From: Gp6-AA45 sp035652075
GTDB lineage: Bacteria > Acidobacteriota > Vicinamibacteria > Vicinamibacterales > CAVVIG01
DNA length: 49,216 nt
Assembly (NCBI GenBank): GCA_035652075.1
Contig: DASREL010000128.1
Coordinates: 1 to 49,216, forward strand
Direction: 5' to 3'
In this document: in pieces, positions 14,901-22,839 of the stretch
Position numbering within the stretch: position 1 is the stretch's first letter
Layout: every line of letters starts with the position of its first letter
The notes under the pieces: model-generated
Databases searched by the model: none
What the model saw: only the letters and a program-made list of their open reading frames with translations
Told to the model about the DNA's origin: nothing
Made by a program: the position numbers and the translations under genes

Positions 14901-15258
14901 CGTGCTGCTCGTCGAAGACGAAGATCACGTGCGCGATTTCGTGTCGCGCGTGCTCACGCGACACGGGTATACCGTCCACGCGATGCCGACGCCGCGGGGC
15001 GCACTCGAGTACGCCGGCGCGCACCCGCAGCGCATCGACTTGGTGTTCACCGACGTCGTGCTGCCCGACATGAGCGGACGCGCGCTCGTCGGCGAGATGC
15101 ACTCGCTGCACCCCGAGTCGAAGGTCCTCTACATGTCCGGCTACACCGACGACGCGATCGTCGACGACGGCGTCCTCGAGGCAGGGACGGCATTCCTGCA
15201 GAAGCCGTTCACGGCTGACGTGCTGGCGCGAAAAGTCCGCGACGTGCTGGACGCGTAA
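11953..15258 (+). CDS. Hybrid sensor histidine kinase: dCache-PAS-GAF-PAS-HisKA-HATPase_c-receiver
   Basis: An 1101-residue membrane sensor. TM1 is at residues 11-30, followed by an extracytoplasmic Cache-like domain (about 40-280, with RPWFIRAVTTG and VAQPIKGADGRVTHVIA) and TM2 near 288-312. Cytoplasmic modules follow: PAS1 (about 330-450, YRQLFEQNPHPMWVFD), GAF (about 455-585), PAS2 (about 600-720, RFALEATGVGVWE), HisKA with H744 (LAGGVAHDFNNLLTAI), ATPase with N855 (NLAVNARDAMPSGG) and GTGLGLATVYGIV, and a C-terminal receiver with D1034 (VFTDVVLPDMSG). The HDFNN motif marks the NtrB-like/HisKA_4-type kinases. It is divergent from a stand-alone receiver and followed by an OprB-like porin, so it may sense a small extracellular ligand such as a carboxylate or sugar. 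Confidence 0.93.
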   Translation: MIAFRRRLRRRLLILASVAALPAIGATLYIQSLERTAAHERAVADSLRLVKLAAAEQLDDIQGARRLQLTLLKFGSLQNNGPACTDVLKRVVDDHPSYFNVGVIARDGSITCTAQPVEPGVAAAVKDRPWFIRAVTTGAFTVGEYQTTVKGGVVNPAIVVAQPIKGADGRVTHVIATSLKLDTVTQLVNDTPLPPGATLTLFDRSGTILARAPNGRAWIGKQVPYDDIPRRLEHASTEDIRSDTGVDGVARLYVTVPVGVPSETGMYMGLGVEPRLAFAYVDRTFFRYLALIAFVAIASMVGAITAAQTFVFKPVAALSDTNERTTLELRETEGRYRQLFEQNPHPMWVFDRFTLKFLEVNEAAVKAYGYSRDEFLQMRLTEIRPPEDVPQLQQSLVESVEPWARTDGWRHRLKSGEIINVEISSHMFTFAGRRAELVSAINVTERVRAEAALAERTALTALTADVAVALNLPHDHTQCLLHCAEIVAAHLGANGTEIWSVDDATGRAALSAVVGHAARLPVDAAESAMRERRPSFGAQRIIVPLVIGSRAIGVLAVHQPKRFSDTIALGLSSVAHVLALGIERHLAADERARAQAALTDAEERMRFALEATGVGVWESNLVSGVSYWSPTCEAMHGVAPGEFGRTEAAFLACIHPDDVDEVRRAITEALITHRDVRVEYRTVWPNGTERRISSVGHFSYDAYGVPVRGAGVTLDITERRSLEQQLQQSQKMEAIGQLAGGVAHDFNNLLTAIQGFAGLVADTLDADDPRRGDVDEILRAADRAAALTRQLLAFSRKQILAVRVLHVGDVISDLSPMLRRLIGESIELCTTAVDRRVVKADPGQLQQVILNLAVNARDAMPSGGRLTIETADVMLDEEFARRHPSVIPGPHVRITVTDAGCGMDAATQKRIFEPFFTTKPKDRGTGLGLATVYGIVKQSGGSIWVDSEVGRGTTFRVYLPCTHEAADESVPVKEKRLRGGAEHVLLVEDEDHVRDFVSRVLTRHGYTVHAMPTPRGALEYAGAHPQRIDLVFTDVVLPDMSGRALVGEMHSLHPESKVLYMSGYTDDAIVDDGVLEAGTAFLQKPFTADVLARKVRDVLDA

Positions 15259-15274
15259 ACGCGATCGCGCCGAC

Positions 15275-15280
15275 TACAAT
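15275..15280 (+). promoter_or_regulatory. -10 element (TACAAT) giving a leaderless porin transcript
   Basis: TACAAT ends 8 nt before ATG 15288 and no ribosome-binding site is present. The element lies 16 bp after the stop of the hybrid kinase gene, so the porin has its own promoter. Confidence 0.5.
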
Positions 15281-15287
15281 CGATGCG

Positions 15288-16595
15288 ATGCGTCGCCTCT
15301 CGTGGTGTCTCGCCATCGCCTGCTCGACCGTTTCCGTGCGCGCCCAGAACATCAGCGACAGCGATCGCTGGTGGGTGTCGGGACAGATCAACATCATCGA
15401 GCAGGCGCATCCCGCGTTTACGTCGCCGTATTCGGGTCCGAACAGCTTTGGATCCGCGCCGGAACACGCCGTTTCGCGCGTGATGACGCTCTTTACGGGC
15501 GCGCGCCTCGGTCACGGCTGGGAAGCCATCGTTGACGTCGAGAGCGCCGGCGGACGGGGGCTGAGTGACGCGCTCGGCCTGGCCGGGTTCACCAATCTCG
15601 ATGTCGTCCGTAACCCGACGCTCGGCGCGACGCCGTATCTTGCGCGAGCGATTGTGCGGAAGATCATTGCGCTGTCGGCCGACGACAGCAAGGCGGCGGC
15701 GACGCCGCTGTCGCTCGCGCCGACGCTGCCCACGCGACGCATCGACATTCGTGCGGGCAAGTTATCGATCGCGGACTTCTTCGACGTGAACAGCGTCGGC
15801 AGCGACAGCCATCTGCAGTTCACGAACTGGACCGTCGACAACAACGGCGCGTACGACTACGCGGCAGACACGCGAGGCTACACCTACGGCGTCATTGTCG
15901 AATACGACACGCCGCGCTGGTCCATCCGCGGCGCAGAAGCCTTGATGCCGACCGTTGCGAACGGTCTCGAGCTGGATTGGAATGTCGGCCGCGCGCGCGG
16001 GGAGAACGTCGAACTCGAATTGCGGCCGCGCCGCAGCCTGACGCTGCGTCTGCTCGGCTACGACAACCACGCGAACATGGGCAGTTACTCCGAAGCGATT
16101 GCGGCTTATGCCGCCGGCCGGGATCGGACGCCGGACATCATCGCGCACCGCACGGACGGATGCGTCAAGGTCGGGTTCGGCGCAAACGTCGAATACGCGC
16201 CGGACGCGGGCGTTCGCCTTTTTGCGCGTGCAGGATGGAACAGCGGCGATTCGGAATCGTTCGCGTACACCGAGGTCAACGACACCCTTGCGGCGGGCGG
16301 CGATGTCGCAGGCTCGCCGTGGCATCGAAAGGACGATCGCGCCGGCATCGCGATCGTCTCGAACGGATTGTCCGACGCGCATCGCGAGTACCTGCGACTG
16401 GGCGGATCGGGCTTCCTGCTCGGCGACGGGACGCTGTCGTACGGACGCGAGTCGATCGTCGAGACCTACTACACCGCGCACCTGTGGCGCGGCGTGTCGG
16501 CCTCAGCAGGCGCCCAGTTCATCGTCCACCCCGGCTACAACCGCGACCGCGGACCGGCGTTCGTCCAGATGGCGCGCCTGCACCTCGAGCTGTAG
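15288..16595 (+). CDS. Carbohydrate-selective porin, OprB-like
   Basis: A 435-residue outer-membrane beta-barrel. It has a signal peptide (MRRLSWCLAIACSTVSVRAQ) and the OprB-type sequence: WWVSGQINIIEQAHPAF near the start, RAGKLSIADFFDVNSVGSDSHLQFTNWT with the constriction-loop region, then alternating beta strands. The family end block is DAHREYLRLGGSGFLLGDG, ESIVETYYTAHLWRG and VHPGYNRDRGPAFVQMARLH. Related porins take up sugars or similar small solutes across the outer membrane. It lies 29 bp downstream of a Cache-domain hybrid kinase on the same strand, so substrate sensing and uptake may be linked. Convergent with the PLD-like gene, 11 bp away. Confidence 0.85.
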   Translation: MRRLSWCLAIACSTVSVRAQNISDSDRWWVSGQINIIEQAHPAFTSPYSGPNSFGSAPEHAVSRVMTLFTGARLGHGWEAIVDVESAGGRGLSDALGLAGFTNLDVVRNPTLGATPYLARAIVRKIIALSADDSKAAATPLSLAPTLPTRRIDIRAGKLSIADFFDVNSVGSDSHLQFTNWTVDNNGAYDYAADTRGYTYGVIVEYDTPRWSIRGAEALMPTVANGLELDWNVGRARGENVELELRPRRSLTLRLLGYDNHANMGSYSEAIAAYAAGRDRTPDIIAHRTDGCVKVGFGANVEYAPDAGVRLFARAGWNSGDSESFAYTEVNDTLAAGGDVAGSPWHRKDDRAGIAIVSNGLSDAHREYLRLGGSGFLLGDGTLSYGRESIVETYYTAHLWRGVSASAGAQFIVHPGYNRDRGPAFVQMARLHLEL

Positions 16596-16606
16596 GTGCA
16601 GGGGCG

Positions 16607-18559
16607 CTACTGCACGTTGTCGAATGTCGCCGTCGCGGTCCTGGTGTCATCGTGACTGCAGACCGCGAGGCCGATGTCGACCGTTGACGCCATGTTGATC
16701 GTGGCGCTGCCGACCGACGTCCAAAGGACGCCGTTGCTCGACACGTATCCGGTGACCGTGTTTCCGGCGCGCACGACCTTGACGTAGTACGGCGCGGTGA
16801 CCGCCGGTCCGGCGACGCTGGCGGCGCTGCCGCCGTCGGCTGTGCGGTATTGGAACGCGGATCCTTTGCCCGGTGACACGAGCATGAACGCGTACGCCGA
16901 CCCCGCCGACGTCGTCGCGCGAATCATGACGCCGGCCTTCGTCCACGCGTTGACGTTTTCCACCGTCGCCACGCGCGCGACCATCTGGCCGTTGCCGCTG
17001 AGCGTCGTGTACGCATAGTGGAATTCGTCCGCCGTGCCCCACACATCGGATCCCGACCCGGCCACGGTGAAGGAGCCGCCGCTGTACGACGCCGAGCCGG
17101 CGACGCCGACCGCGCCCACATCCTGGCTGCTCCATCCGTTCGACAACGTCGTCGGGCCGCCGCCGGTGCTCGATCCGGTCGTGAAAGTCCAGACGGGACC
17201 GGCCGCCGTCATGTTGGCCATCGTCTTCGAAACGATCTTCCAGTAGTAAGTCGTGTTCGCCGCGAGCGACGGCGTCGTCCACTTCTGATACGTGCTCGTA
17301 TCGGGACTCGGCCCGAGAGTGACGTTCGAGGCGACGAGCGGCGGGTTCGACGAGGTGCCGAAGTAGATGTCGTAGTTGTGCGCCCACGGCCCGGCGTACC
17401 ACGTCAGCGTCGCCGTCGACGTCGTCGCCGCGCCGCCGTTCGACGGCGACTTGTATTTCGGCGCGTCGGGCGGCAGCGGCGCGAACGCGACGGTTTCGGT
17501 CGCGCCCGCGGTGTTGGTGTTGTTCCACATCCGTTCGAACTCGCTGACGAACCAGGTGAACAACGTCTGCTTCGTCGTGAAGTAGTTGTGCTCGGCCTGC
17601 GACGTCGCGGAAGCGGTGGTCCAGTTCGATGACCCGAAGATCGACATCATCTGACCGTAAAGCAGCACGAGCTTCTCGTGGTTCTCTCCGTCATGGCCAC
17701 GCCACCGCATCGGGATGCCGGCCGCGTACATCCGATCGACGTTCCACGCGTCCCACAAGTAATCGGGGTCGCGATACTGGTTGTTCTCGATGATCATCCG
17801 GATCGGGACGCCGCGCGAGTGCGCGTCGATCATCGCATCGACGTGACGCCGATCCGTGATGCGATACATGATCACGTCGATCTTGCGGGTTTCGGCGTTG
17901 TAGGCTTTGACGGCGCGCGCGCCGTAGTCCTGCGACGGCGGAAAGTTGAGATCCGGGTCGACGCCGTAGGTGGGATACACGCGCGACAGCGACGTCACGT
18001 TCGCGTAGTTCGCGTAGCTCGATGTGTCGGTCCACGCATCGTCGAACTTCGTCTTGAAGCTGTCGACCACAGCGGGATCGTCTGTGTAGTAGACGGTCTC
18101 GGCCACGTAGTTCGAGTACGGGGTCGCCGGGACGAACGCGTCAGGGCTGTAGTTGGCCGATCCGAACTCGACCGTCTCCTGGCCCGCGAACAACATCACC
18201 TTCCAGTGGAGGATCCCGCTCGACGTCCGCTTCCGCAGCGGGATGCCGGCATTCTGGAACTCCGAAATCATCGTGGAGTTGCCGGGATAGTCAGGGTTCG
18301 CCCGCGGATCGATCAGGATGCGAACAGGCACGCCGGCTTGCCACCGTTTGACGATCGCGTCGGCGTACCGCGAGTCCTGCATGAACCAGAAGCCGACGTC
18401 GATGCCGACGTTCTCGTTTTGAATCAACGTCAGGAGCTGCGTCCGGCAATTGTCCTGTGACGGATCGCAGAGAGTGTCGGCACCGCGCGCCGGCCGTGTG
18501 ACAGCGAGGACGGGGAGCGTGAGGAGGAGCAGTCGGCGCGCGGTGCCACAACACATCAT
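16607..18559 (-). CDS. Secreted phospholipase D-like protein with Fn3-like and laminin-G-like C-terminal domains
   Basis: A 650-residue protein from ATG 18559, where the signal peptide begins (MMCCGTARRLLLLTLPVLAV). The frame is open to GTG 18724 but the extra residues are unlike a signal. Two PLD half-sites are present: HWKVMLFAGQ...FGSANYS and NHEKLVLLYGQ...FGSSNWT. Each keeps His-x-Lys and Gly-Ser-x-Asn but has Ala or Tyr where the HKD aspartate is expected. A Fn3-like region (YKSPSNGGAATTSTATLTWYAG ... TTYYWKIVSK) and a C-terminal beta-sandwich (GWSSQDVGAVGVAG ... VDIGLAVCSHDD) probably bind surfaces or carbohydrate. It may act on phospholipids or nucleic acid outside the cell, or not be catalytic. 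Confidence 0.85.
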   Translation of the reverse strand: MMCCGTARRLLLLTLPVLAVTRPARGADTLCDPSQDNCRTQLLTLIQNENVGIDVGFWFMQDSRYADAIVKRWQAGVPVRILIDPRANPDYPGNSTMISEFQNAGIPLRKRTSSGILHWKVMLFAGQETVEFGSANYSPDAFVPATPYSNYVAETVYYTDDPAVVDSFKTKFDDAWTDTSSYANYANVTSLSRVYPTYGVDPDLNFPPSQDYGARAVKAYNAETRKIDVIMYRITDRRHVDAMIDAHSRGVPIRMIIENNQYRDPDYLWDAWNVDRMYAAGIPMRWRGHDGENHEKLVLLYGQMMSIFGSSNWTTASATSQAEHNYFTTKQTLFTWFVSEFERMWNNTNTAGATETVAFAPLPPDAPKYKSPSNGGAATTSTATLTWYAGPWAHNYDIYFGTSSNPPLVASNVTLGPSPDTSTYQKWTTPSLAANTTYYWKIVSKTMANMTAAGPVWTFTTGSSTGGGPTTLSNGWSSQDVGAVGVAGSASYSGGSFTVAGSGSDVWGTADEFHYAYTTLSGNGQMVARVATVENVNAWTKAGVMIRATTSAGSAYAFMLVSPGKGSAFQYRTADGGSAASVAGPAVTAPYYVKVVRAGNTVTGYVSSNGVLWTSVGSATINMASTVDIGLAVCSHDDTRTATATFDNVQ

Positions 18560-18766
18560 GCGCGTCCAGATAGCGAGCGCGATGCCACGACGGGCGAGTG
18601 GAAATAACTTGCCGCTAGTCAGTCCTCGACGCGCGTACTCCGGTAATGCCGATCCGTTTTTGAGGTCCGCGCCGATAAAAAGCGCCGTGCGGGGCGTCAG
18701 GAAACCGTAGCGCGAGCCTTTCACGCGAGCGTCCGGGCGTCAGATCCCGAACAAGCCGCGAAATTC
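18560..18766. other. 207-bp region between the PLD-like gene and the methyltransferase gene
   Basis: The minus strand stays open here as an upstream extension of the PLD-like frame, but codon content and the placement of the signal peptide argue for an untranslated leader or promoter region. I see no clear -35/-10 pair and no repeat. Confidence 0.4.
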
Positions 18767-19636
18767 TTACATGGACAAACAGGTCGTCGATCCGTGGAGC
18801 CAGCACGACGGTGACGGATCGTGGGGATCGCGCCGAAGTCGCGTAACCTGCGGAAACATCGGCGACTTCTTCATCGAGTCGGCCAGCGCGGCGTTCAGCG
18901 CCTCGTCGCGCAAACCGACCGCGGAATAGATCGCCACGATCGTCACGGTTCGCACCGCGTACTCGGTTTCGCCGGTCCGCGTGACGAGCATCATGAACCC
19001 TTTGCTGATGGTGCCGGAGGACGGCATCGCGAGCGTGATCGGCAGCATCATGCGGCCGCCGACGGCGAGCGCATCGAGCCATTCGTCGCGCGCGTGCGTC
19101 ACGCCCGCATTGACGAGGATGGCGTCGACGCGACCGTCGATCCCCTCGCGGCCATCGCCGAGGCGCACGTCGATCCACGGCATCCCCGCGAGGTTGGCGC
19201 GCGCCGACGCCGCCAGCGCATCGTCCACTTCGATCGCGGTGACATGGCCGCCAGGGCCCACGACGGCGCCCATGATTGCGGTGTAGTAACCAAGGCCGGC
19301 GCCGATGTGCAGGACGCGGCCGCCCGCCTTCAGTTCCAGTGCGTCGATCCAGCTTGCCAGCGTTCCCGGGTGACCGTTGAACAGCCGTCGTTCGGCGTCG
19401 ATCGCGATCCCGATGTTGTGATACACGCGCGTCGGATTGGCATCAGGCGTTTTCCTCGGCGGCGGCACCGCGACCGGTGTGTAGTCGGCGACGCTCAGCA
19501 CGTCCCACGGCCCCGGCGGCAGATACCGTTCGCGCGGCACCGCGGCGAACGCCTCGACGAGCGACGGCGATCGGAACGCGCAGACGGCATCGAGTTCCTC
19601 CGCGTAGAACCTTCGTCGTTGTTCCAGATCCGTCAT
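18767..19636 (-). CDS. Protein-L-isoaspartate O-methyltransferase-like SAM methyltransferase
   Basis: A 289-residue class I SAM-dependent methyltransferase of the PCMT type. The N-terminal region (VEAFAAVPRERYLPPGPW) matches the PCMT substrate-side opening. The SAM-binding motif I is VLHIGAGLGYYTAIMG, followed by the acidic post-I strand (VTAIEVDD) and the DAILVNAG and GGRMMLPI motifs. PCMTs methylate isoaspartyl residues in aged proteins. The central RVYHNIGIAIDAERRLFNGHPGTLASWIDAL is longer than in E. coli PCMT, so a different protein or small-molecule substrate is possible. Its start overlaps the stop of the upstream winged-helix-like gene by 4 nt, making a two-gene operon under a consensus promoter. 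Confidence 0.82.
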   Translation of the reverse strand: MTDLEQRRRFYAEELDAVCAFRSPSLVEAFAAVPRERYLPPGPWDVLSVADYTPVAVPPPRKTPDANPTRVYHNIGIAIDAERRLFNGHPGTLASWIDALELKAGGRVLHIGAGLGYYTAIMGAVVGPGGHVTAIEVDDALAASARANLAGMPWIDVRLGDGREGIDGRVDAILVNAGVTHARDEWLDALAVGGRMMLPITLAMPSSGTISKGFMMLVTRTGETEYAVRTVTIVAIYSAVGLRDEALNAALADSMKKSPMFPQVTRLRRDPHDPSPSCWLHGSTTCLSM

Positions 19637-20154
19637 CGTTTCCTCGCATGCGGCGCGCCACGCTTCGCGCCGCGCTTCGATGGTTCGGGCTCCTCGGTGG
19701 CGGCAGCCGCTTCCCGCTCGGCGGCGTTTTCGTACATGGCCTGCACGATGTCTTTGGACAACGCGATCGCGACGACACCGCGATTCCAGGCGTATTGGTG
19801 CTTCCCCCCTTCGCGCGGGATGAAGCGCAGTTCCCCGGAATCGTTGAGGCGTTTGAGGATCGTGTGGACGGCGGCGAGATCGTTGGTGTACTTCGAGACG
19901 TCGAAGCCAATACCGTGCAGCCGGTCGCGCACTTCGACCGGCGTCATCGGCACGCCGCTTCCGCGCACGATCATGCGGATGGCGTCGGTCAAACCGAGCG
20001 GCACCGTCGGCGTCAGGCCGAGCAGTTTCGAGAGCGTGCCGATCGACTGCGCCAGTTCGGCGAGGCGCTGATCGATGTCGCGGCGCTTGGCGCCGAGTTC
20101 CTCGTACTCCCGGATCGCCGATTCAAGCGCGCGCCGGTAATCGTGACTGGTCAC
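19633..20154 (-). CDS. Coiled-coil plus winged-helix-like protein, possible regulator
   Basis: A 173-residue protein I cannot name. Residues 1-45 form a heptad-like coiled coil (RRALESAIREYEELGAKRRDIDQRLAELAQSI). Residues about 55-130 look like a winged helix (LTDAIRMIVRGSGVPMTPVEVRDRLHGIGFDV...AVHTILKRLNDSGELRFI followed by an aromatic YAW wing). The C-terminus is rich in Lys/Arg/Glu (EEPEPSKRGAKRGAPHARKR), which could bind DNA. It is co-transcribed with a PCMT-like methyltransferase. A perfect 11-bp-arm inverted repeat covers its promoter, so autoregulation is a fair guess. The start is GTG 20154. Confidence 0.7.
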   Translation of the reverse strand: MTSHDYRRALESAIREYEELGAKRRDIDQRLAELAQSIGTLSKLLGLTPTVPLGLTDAIRMIVRGSGVPMTPVEVRDRLHGIGFDVSKYTNDLAAVHTILKRLNDSGELRFIPREGGKHQYAWNRGVVAIALSKDIVQAMYENAAEREAAAATEEPEPSKRGAKRGAPHARKR

Positions 20155-20190
20155 ACACGAATTTATACATATTGTTTAAATTCGTGTCAA
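20155..20190 (-). promoter_or_regulatory. Consensus promoter overlaid by a perfect 11-bp inverted repeat (candidate operator)
   Basis: On the minus strand TTGACA (20190-20185) is separated by exactly 17 bp from TATAAA (20167-20162), which ends 8 nt before GTG 20154. The arms ACACGAATTTA (20155-20165) and TAAATTCGTGT (20177-20187) are exact complements and cover the -10, the spacer and the start region. The -35 overlaps the stop codon of the permease gene. The AT content contrasts sharply with the flanks. A leaderless mRNA and repression by a dimeric DNA-binding protein are inferred. Confidence 0.72.
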
Positions 20191-22835
20191 ACACGAAGGG
20201 TCTCGATCGGATCGATGCGCGCGGCACGCAGCGCCGGCAGCAGGCACGCCACGCTCGCGATGACGATCAGCGCCACCGCGACGACCGCGTACGTGGCCGG
20301 GTCGAGCGGTGAGACACCAAACAGCAACGTCGCGATCACGCGGCTCGCGACGGCGGCGATCGCCAGGCCGATTCCGACACCCGCGACCGCGAGCGCGAGT
20401 CCCTGGCCGACGATCAGGCCCATGACGTCGCCGCGCGAGGCCCCGAGCGCCGTCCGCACGCCGATCTCGCGCGTTCGCTCCCCGACCGCGCCCGACAGCA
20501 CGCCGTAGATGCCGATCGCCGCCAGCGTGACCGCCACGACCGCGAACGCCTCGAACAGCAGCAGTGCGAACCGCCGTTGCGCCTCGGACCGCGTCACGAG
20601 ATCATCGTACGCAGCCACGCGAACGATGGGCTCGTCGGGATCGAGCGACCAGATCGCCGCCTTGATCGACGCGGCGAGCGACGAGGGATCCACGCGCGTG
20701 CGCACGACGAGCGACCGAACGTAGTCCGGATACTCCCATCGCGCCGCCGGCACGTACACCGCGTCGGGTTCGTTGATCGCGAGCGATGCCTGCTTCACGT
20801 CGCCGACGACGCCAACGACGGTAAACCAGGGTCCATTGGTGGCGCCGAGGTGCATGTGCTGGCCGATCGCGTTTCCGCCGGGAAACGCGCGACGCGCGAG
20901 CGACTCGCTCAACAGCACCGCGACCGGGACGTTCGGCTGCGCGTCGCGGTCGTCGAGCAGGCGTCCTCGCCTGAGCGGGACGTGCATTACGTCGAAGTAG
21001 CGCGACGTGACGGCATAGCGCAATGCGCTTTGATCGTCGGCACGAAGCTCGTTGGGGCTCGACTCGAAGAACGCGCCGTACTTGTCGAAGTCGCCGCTGA
21101 GCGGCAGTTGACTCGTCCACGCGGCCGCCGTCACGCCGGGCACGGCCGTGACGCGTTCGAGCGCGGCAGCGAAGAACCGTGACGCGGCGTCTGGGCCGCG
21201 GTACTTCGTAGCCGCGATCTGCACCTGCATGGTCAACACCTGCGACGGATCGAACCCAGGAGCGATCGCGAAGAGATGCTGCATGCTTCGCAGGAGCAGG
21301 CCGGCGCCCACGAGGAGCACGATCGCCAACGCCACTTCCGCGACGACGAGCGCGCGGCGAACGAACCGGTGCCCGCCGGTGACGCGCGACGAGTGCTCAC
21401 GCAAGCCGACGACGAGATCGCGCGACACCTGAAACGCGGGCACGACGCCGACCACCACGCCGATCGTCACCGTCACGGCAAGCGCAAACAGCAGCACCGC
21501 GCCGTCGACACCGATCGCAGCGGCGCGCGGAAGCCCCGGCGGCGTCAGCGCCACGACCGCACGGACACCGCCGGCGGCGACCGCGACGCCGGCAGCGCCG
21601 CCGACCGTTGCCAGGAGCAGACTTTCGATGAGCAACTGCCGGACGATGCGCGATCGGCCTGCGCCAAGCGCGGCGCGCATCGCGAACTCGCCGCGCCGCT
21701 CGGCGCCGCGTGCGAGCATCAAGTTCGTGACGTTCACCACCGCAATCAGGAGCAGCAGCAGCACAGCGCCGAAGATCGCCAGCAGCGCGGGCCGGACGCT
21801 CCGCGACACATCGCGCTGCAGCGAGTTCACAATGAGTCCGTTCTCGAGGCCGGCCCACGGGGCGCGGCGAAACTCGACGACGGGATGGGCCGCGATCGCG
21901 ATCAGCTCGTTGCGCGCCGTGTCGATCGACAGCCCGTCGTGGACACGGCCGATCATGCGCAGGTGGTGTCCCCACTCACGTCCGTCGCTCGGCAGGGACG
22001 CGTCGTACTGCAGCGGCGCGTAAATCTCCGCCGTCGGCGCCAGCACGTCGTCGAACCCCGGCGGCAGCACGCCGACGATCGTGAACAGGCCTCCGCTGAG
22101 CGTCGCCGCTTTGCCGACGACACTCGGGTCGCCGCCGAATCGCCGCCGCCACAGACCGGCCGTGATGATCGCGACGTTCGGCCCGTTGACGACATCGTCG
22201 CGCGCATCGAAGTCGCGGCCGAGAACCGGGGCAATGCCGAGCGCGCGGAAGTAGCCCGCGCTGACGCGCTGGCCGTCGAGCCGCTCGGCACGCGCGTCGC
22301 CAGTCAGCGCCGGCTGCCACGGTTTGAACGCCGACAGCGCGTCGAAGCTGTGTGCGCGTTCGGCGAGCTCGCGAAACGTACCGAAGGTGACCGCGACCGG
22401 CGTGGTTTCGGTGCGTGCATCCCAGATCGAGACGACGCGCGAGGCGCCCGGGTATGGGAGCGGCGCGAACAGGATCGGATTGACGGCGCTGAAGATCGCT
22501 GTCGTCGCGCCGATGCCGAGCGCCAGCGTCAGGGCGCTGATGATCGTGAACCCAGGCGCGCGACGAAGCCGCCGCGCCGCGTATCGCAGATCGCGGAGCA
22601 CTGTCATCACCACCGACTCCCACGCCGACTCGCGCACGGCTTCGCGTGTCGCGAGATGGCTGCCGACGTCGAGCCGCGCGGCCCGGCGCGCGGCGTCGGG
22701 CGACAACCCCTTCCCTTCGTACTCGGCGGCCGCCTCGTCCTCGTATTGACGCAGTTCCTCGTCGAGCTCGCGATCGGCCTGCGGCGCCCGGACGATCGCG
22801 CGAGCGCCGCGGGTGAGCTGCCGCCATATCGACAT
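20187..22835 (-). CDS. ADOP-type ABC transporter permease (MacB/FtsX family)
   Basis: An 882-residue membrane protein of the acidobacterial orphan permease type. Residues 1-90 are the typical soluble N-domain (DRELDEELRQYEDEAAAEYEGKG, SPDAARRAARLDVGS). TM1 is FTIISALTLALGIGATTAIFSAVN, followed by a MacB periplasmic core (about 130-330). Two FtsX modules then occur, around 335-450 (NVTNLMLARGAERRGEFAMRAALGAGRSRIVRQLLIES) and at the C-terminus (REIGVRTALGASRGDVMGLIVGQG). No ATPase gene is adjacent, as is usual for this family. It may move lipids, peptides or drugs, or act in signalling; the substrate is unknown. It starts 4 bp after the PadR gene and is surely co-transcribed with it. Confidence 0.93.
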   Translation of the reverse strand: MSIWRQLTRGARAIVRAPQADRELDEELRQYEDEAAAEYEGKGLSPDAARRAARLDVGSHLATREAVRESAWESVVMTVLRDLRYAARRLRRAPGFTIISALTLALGIGATTAIFSAVNPILFAPLPYPGASRVVSIWDARTETTPVAVTFGTFRELAERAHSFDALSAFKPWQPALTGDARAERLDGQRVSAGYFRALGIAPVLGRDFDARDDVVNGPNVAIITAGLWRRRFGGDPSVVGKAATLSGGLFTIVGVLPPGFDDVLAPTAEIYAPLQYDASLPSDGREWGHHLRMIGRVHDGLSIDTARNELIAIAAHPVVEFRRAPWAGLENGLIVNSLQRDVSRSVRPALLAIFGAVLLLLLIAVVNVTNLMLARGAERRGEFAMRAALGAGRSRIVRQLLIESLLLATVGGAAGVAVAAGGVRAVVALTPPGLPRAAAIGVDGAVLLFALAVTVTIGVVVGVVPAFQVSRDLVVGLREHSSRVTGGHRFVRRALVVAEVALAIVLLVGAGLLLRSMQHLFAIAPGFDPSQVLTMQVQIAATKYRGPDAASRFFAAALERVTAVPGVTAAAWTSQLPLSGDFDKYGAFFESSPNELRADDQSALRYAVTSRYFDVMHVPLRRGRLLDDRDAQPNVPVAVLLSESLARRAFPGGNAIGQHMHLGATNGPWFTVVGVVGDVKQASLAINEPDAVYVPAARWEYPDYVRSLVVRTRVDPSSLAASIKAAIWSLDPDEPIVRVAAYDDLVTRSEAQRRFALLLFEAFAVVAVTLAAIGIYGVLSGAVGERTREIGVRTALGASRGDVMGLIVGQGLALAVAGVGIGLAIAAVASRVIATLLFGVSPLDPATYAVVAVALIVIASVACLLPALRAARIDPIETLRV

Positions 22836-22839
22836 GGCG

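Noticed and set aside
13555..15111. Long open frame (518 codons) on the minus strand opposite the hybrid kinase
   Set aside because: It is Arg/His/Ala/Val-rich with no domain features and lies antisense to a kinase with all motifs intact. GC-rich codon bias produces such shadows.
18560..18724. Upstream extension of the PLD-like protein to GTG 18724
   Set aside because: The signal peptide begins at ATG 18559, and the extension would bury it behind 55 residues without features.
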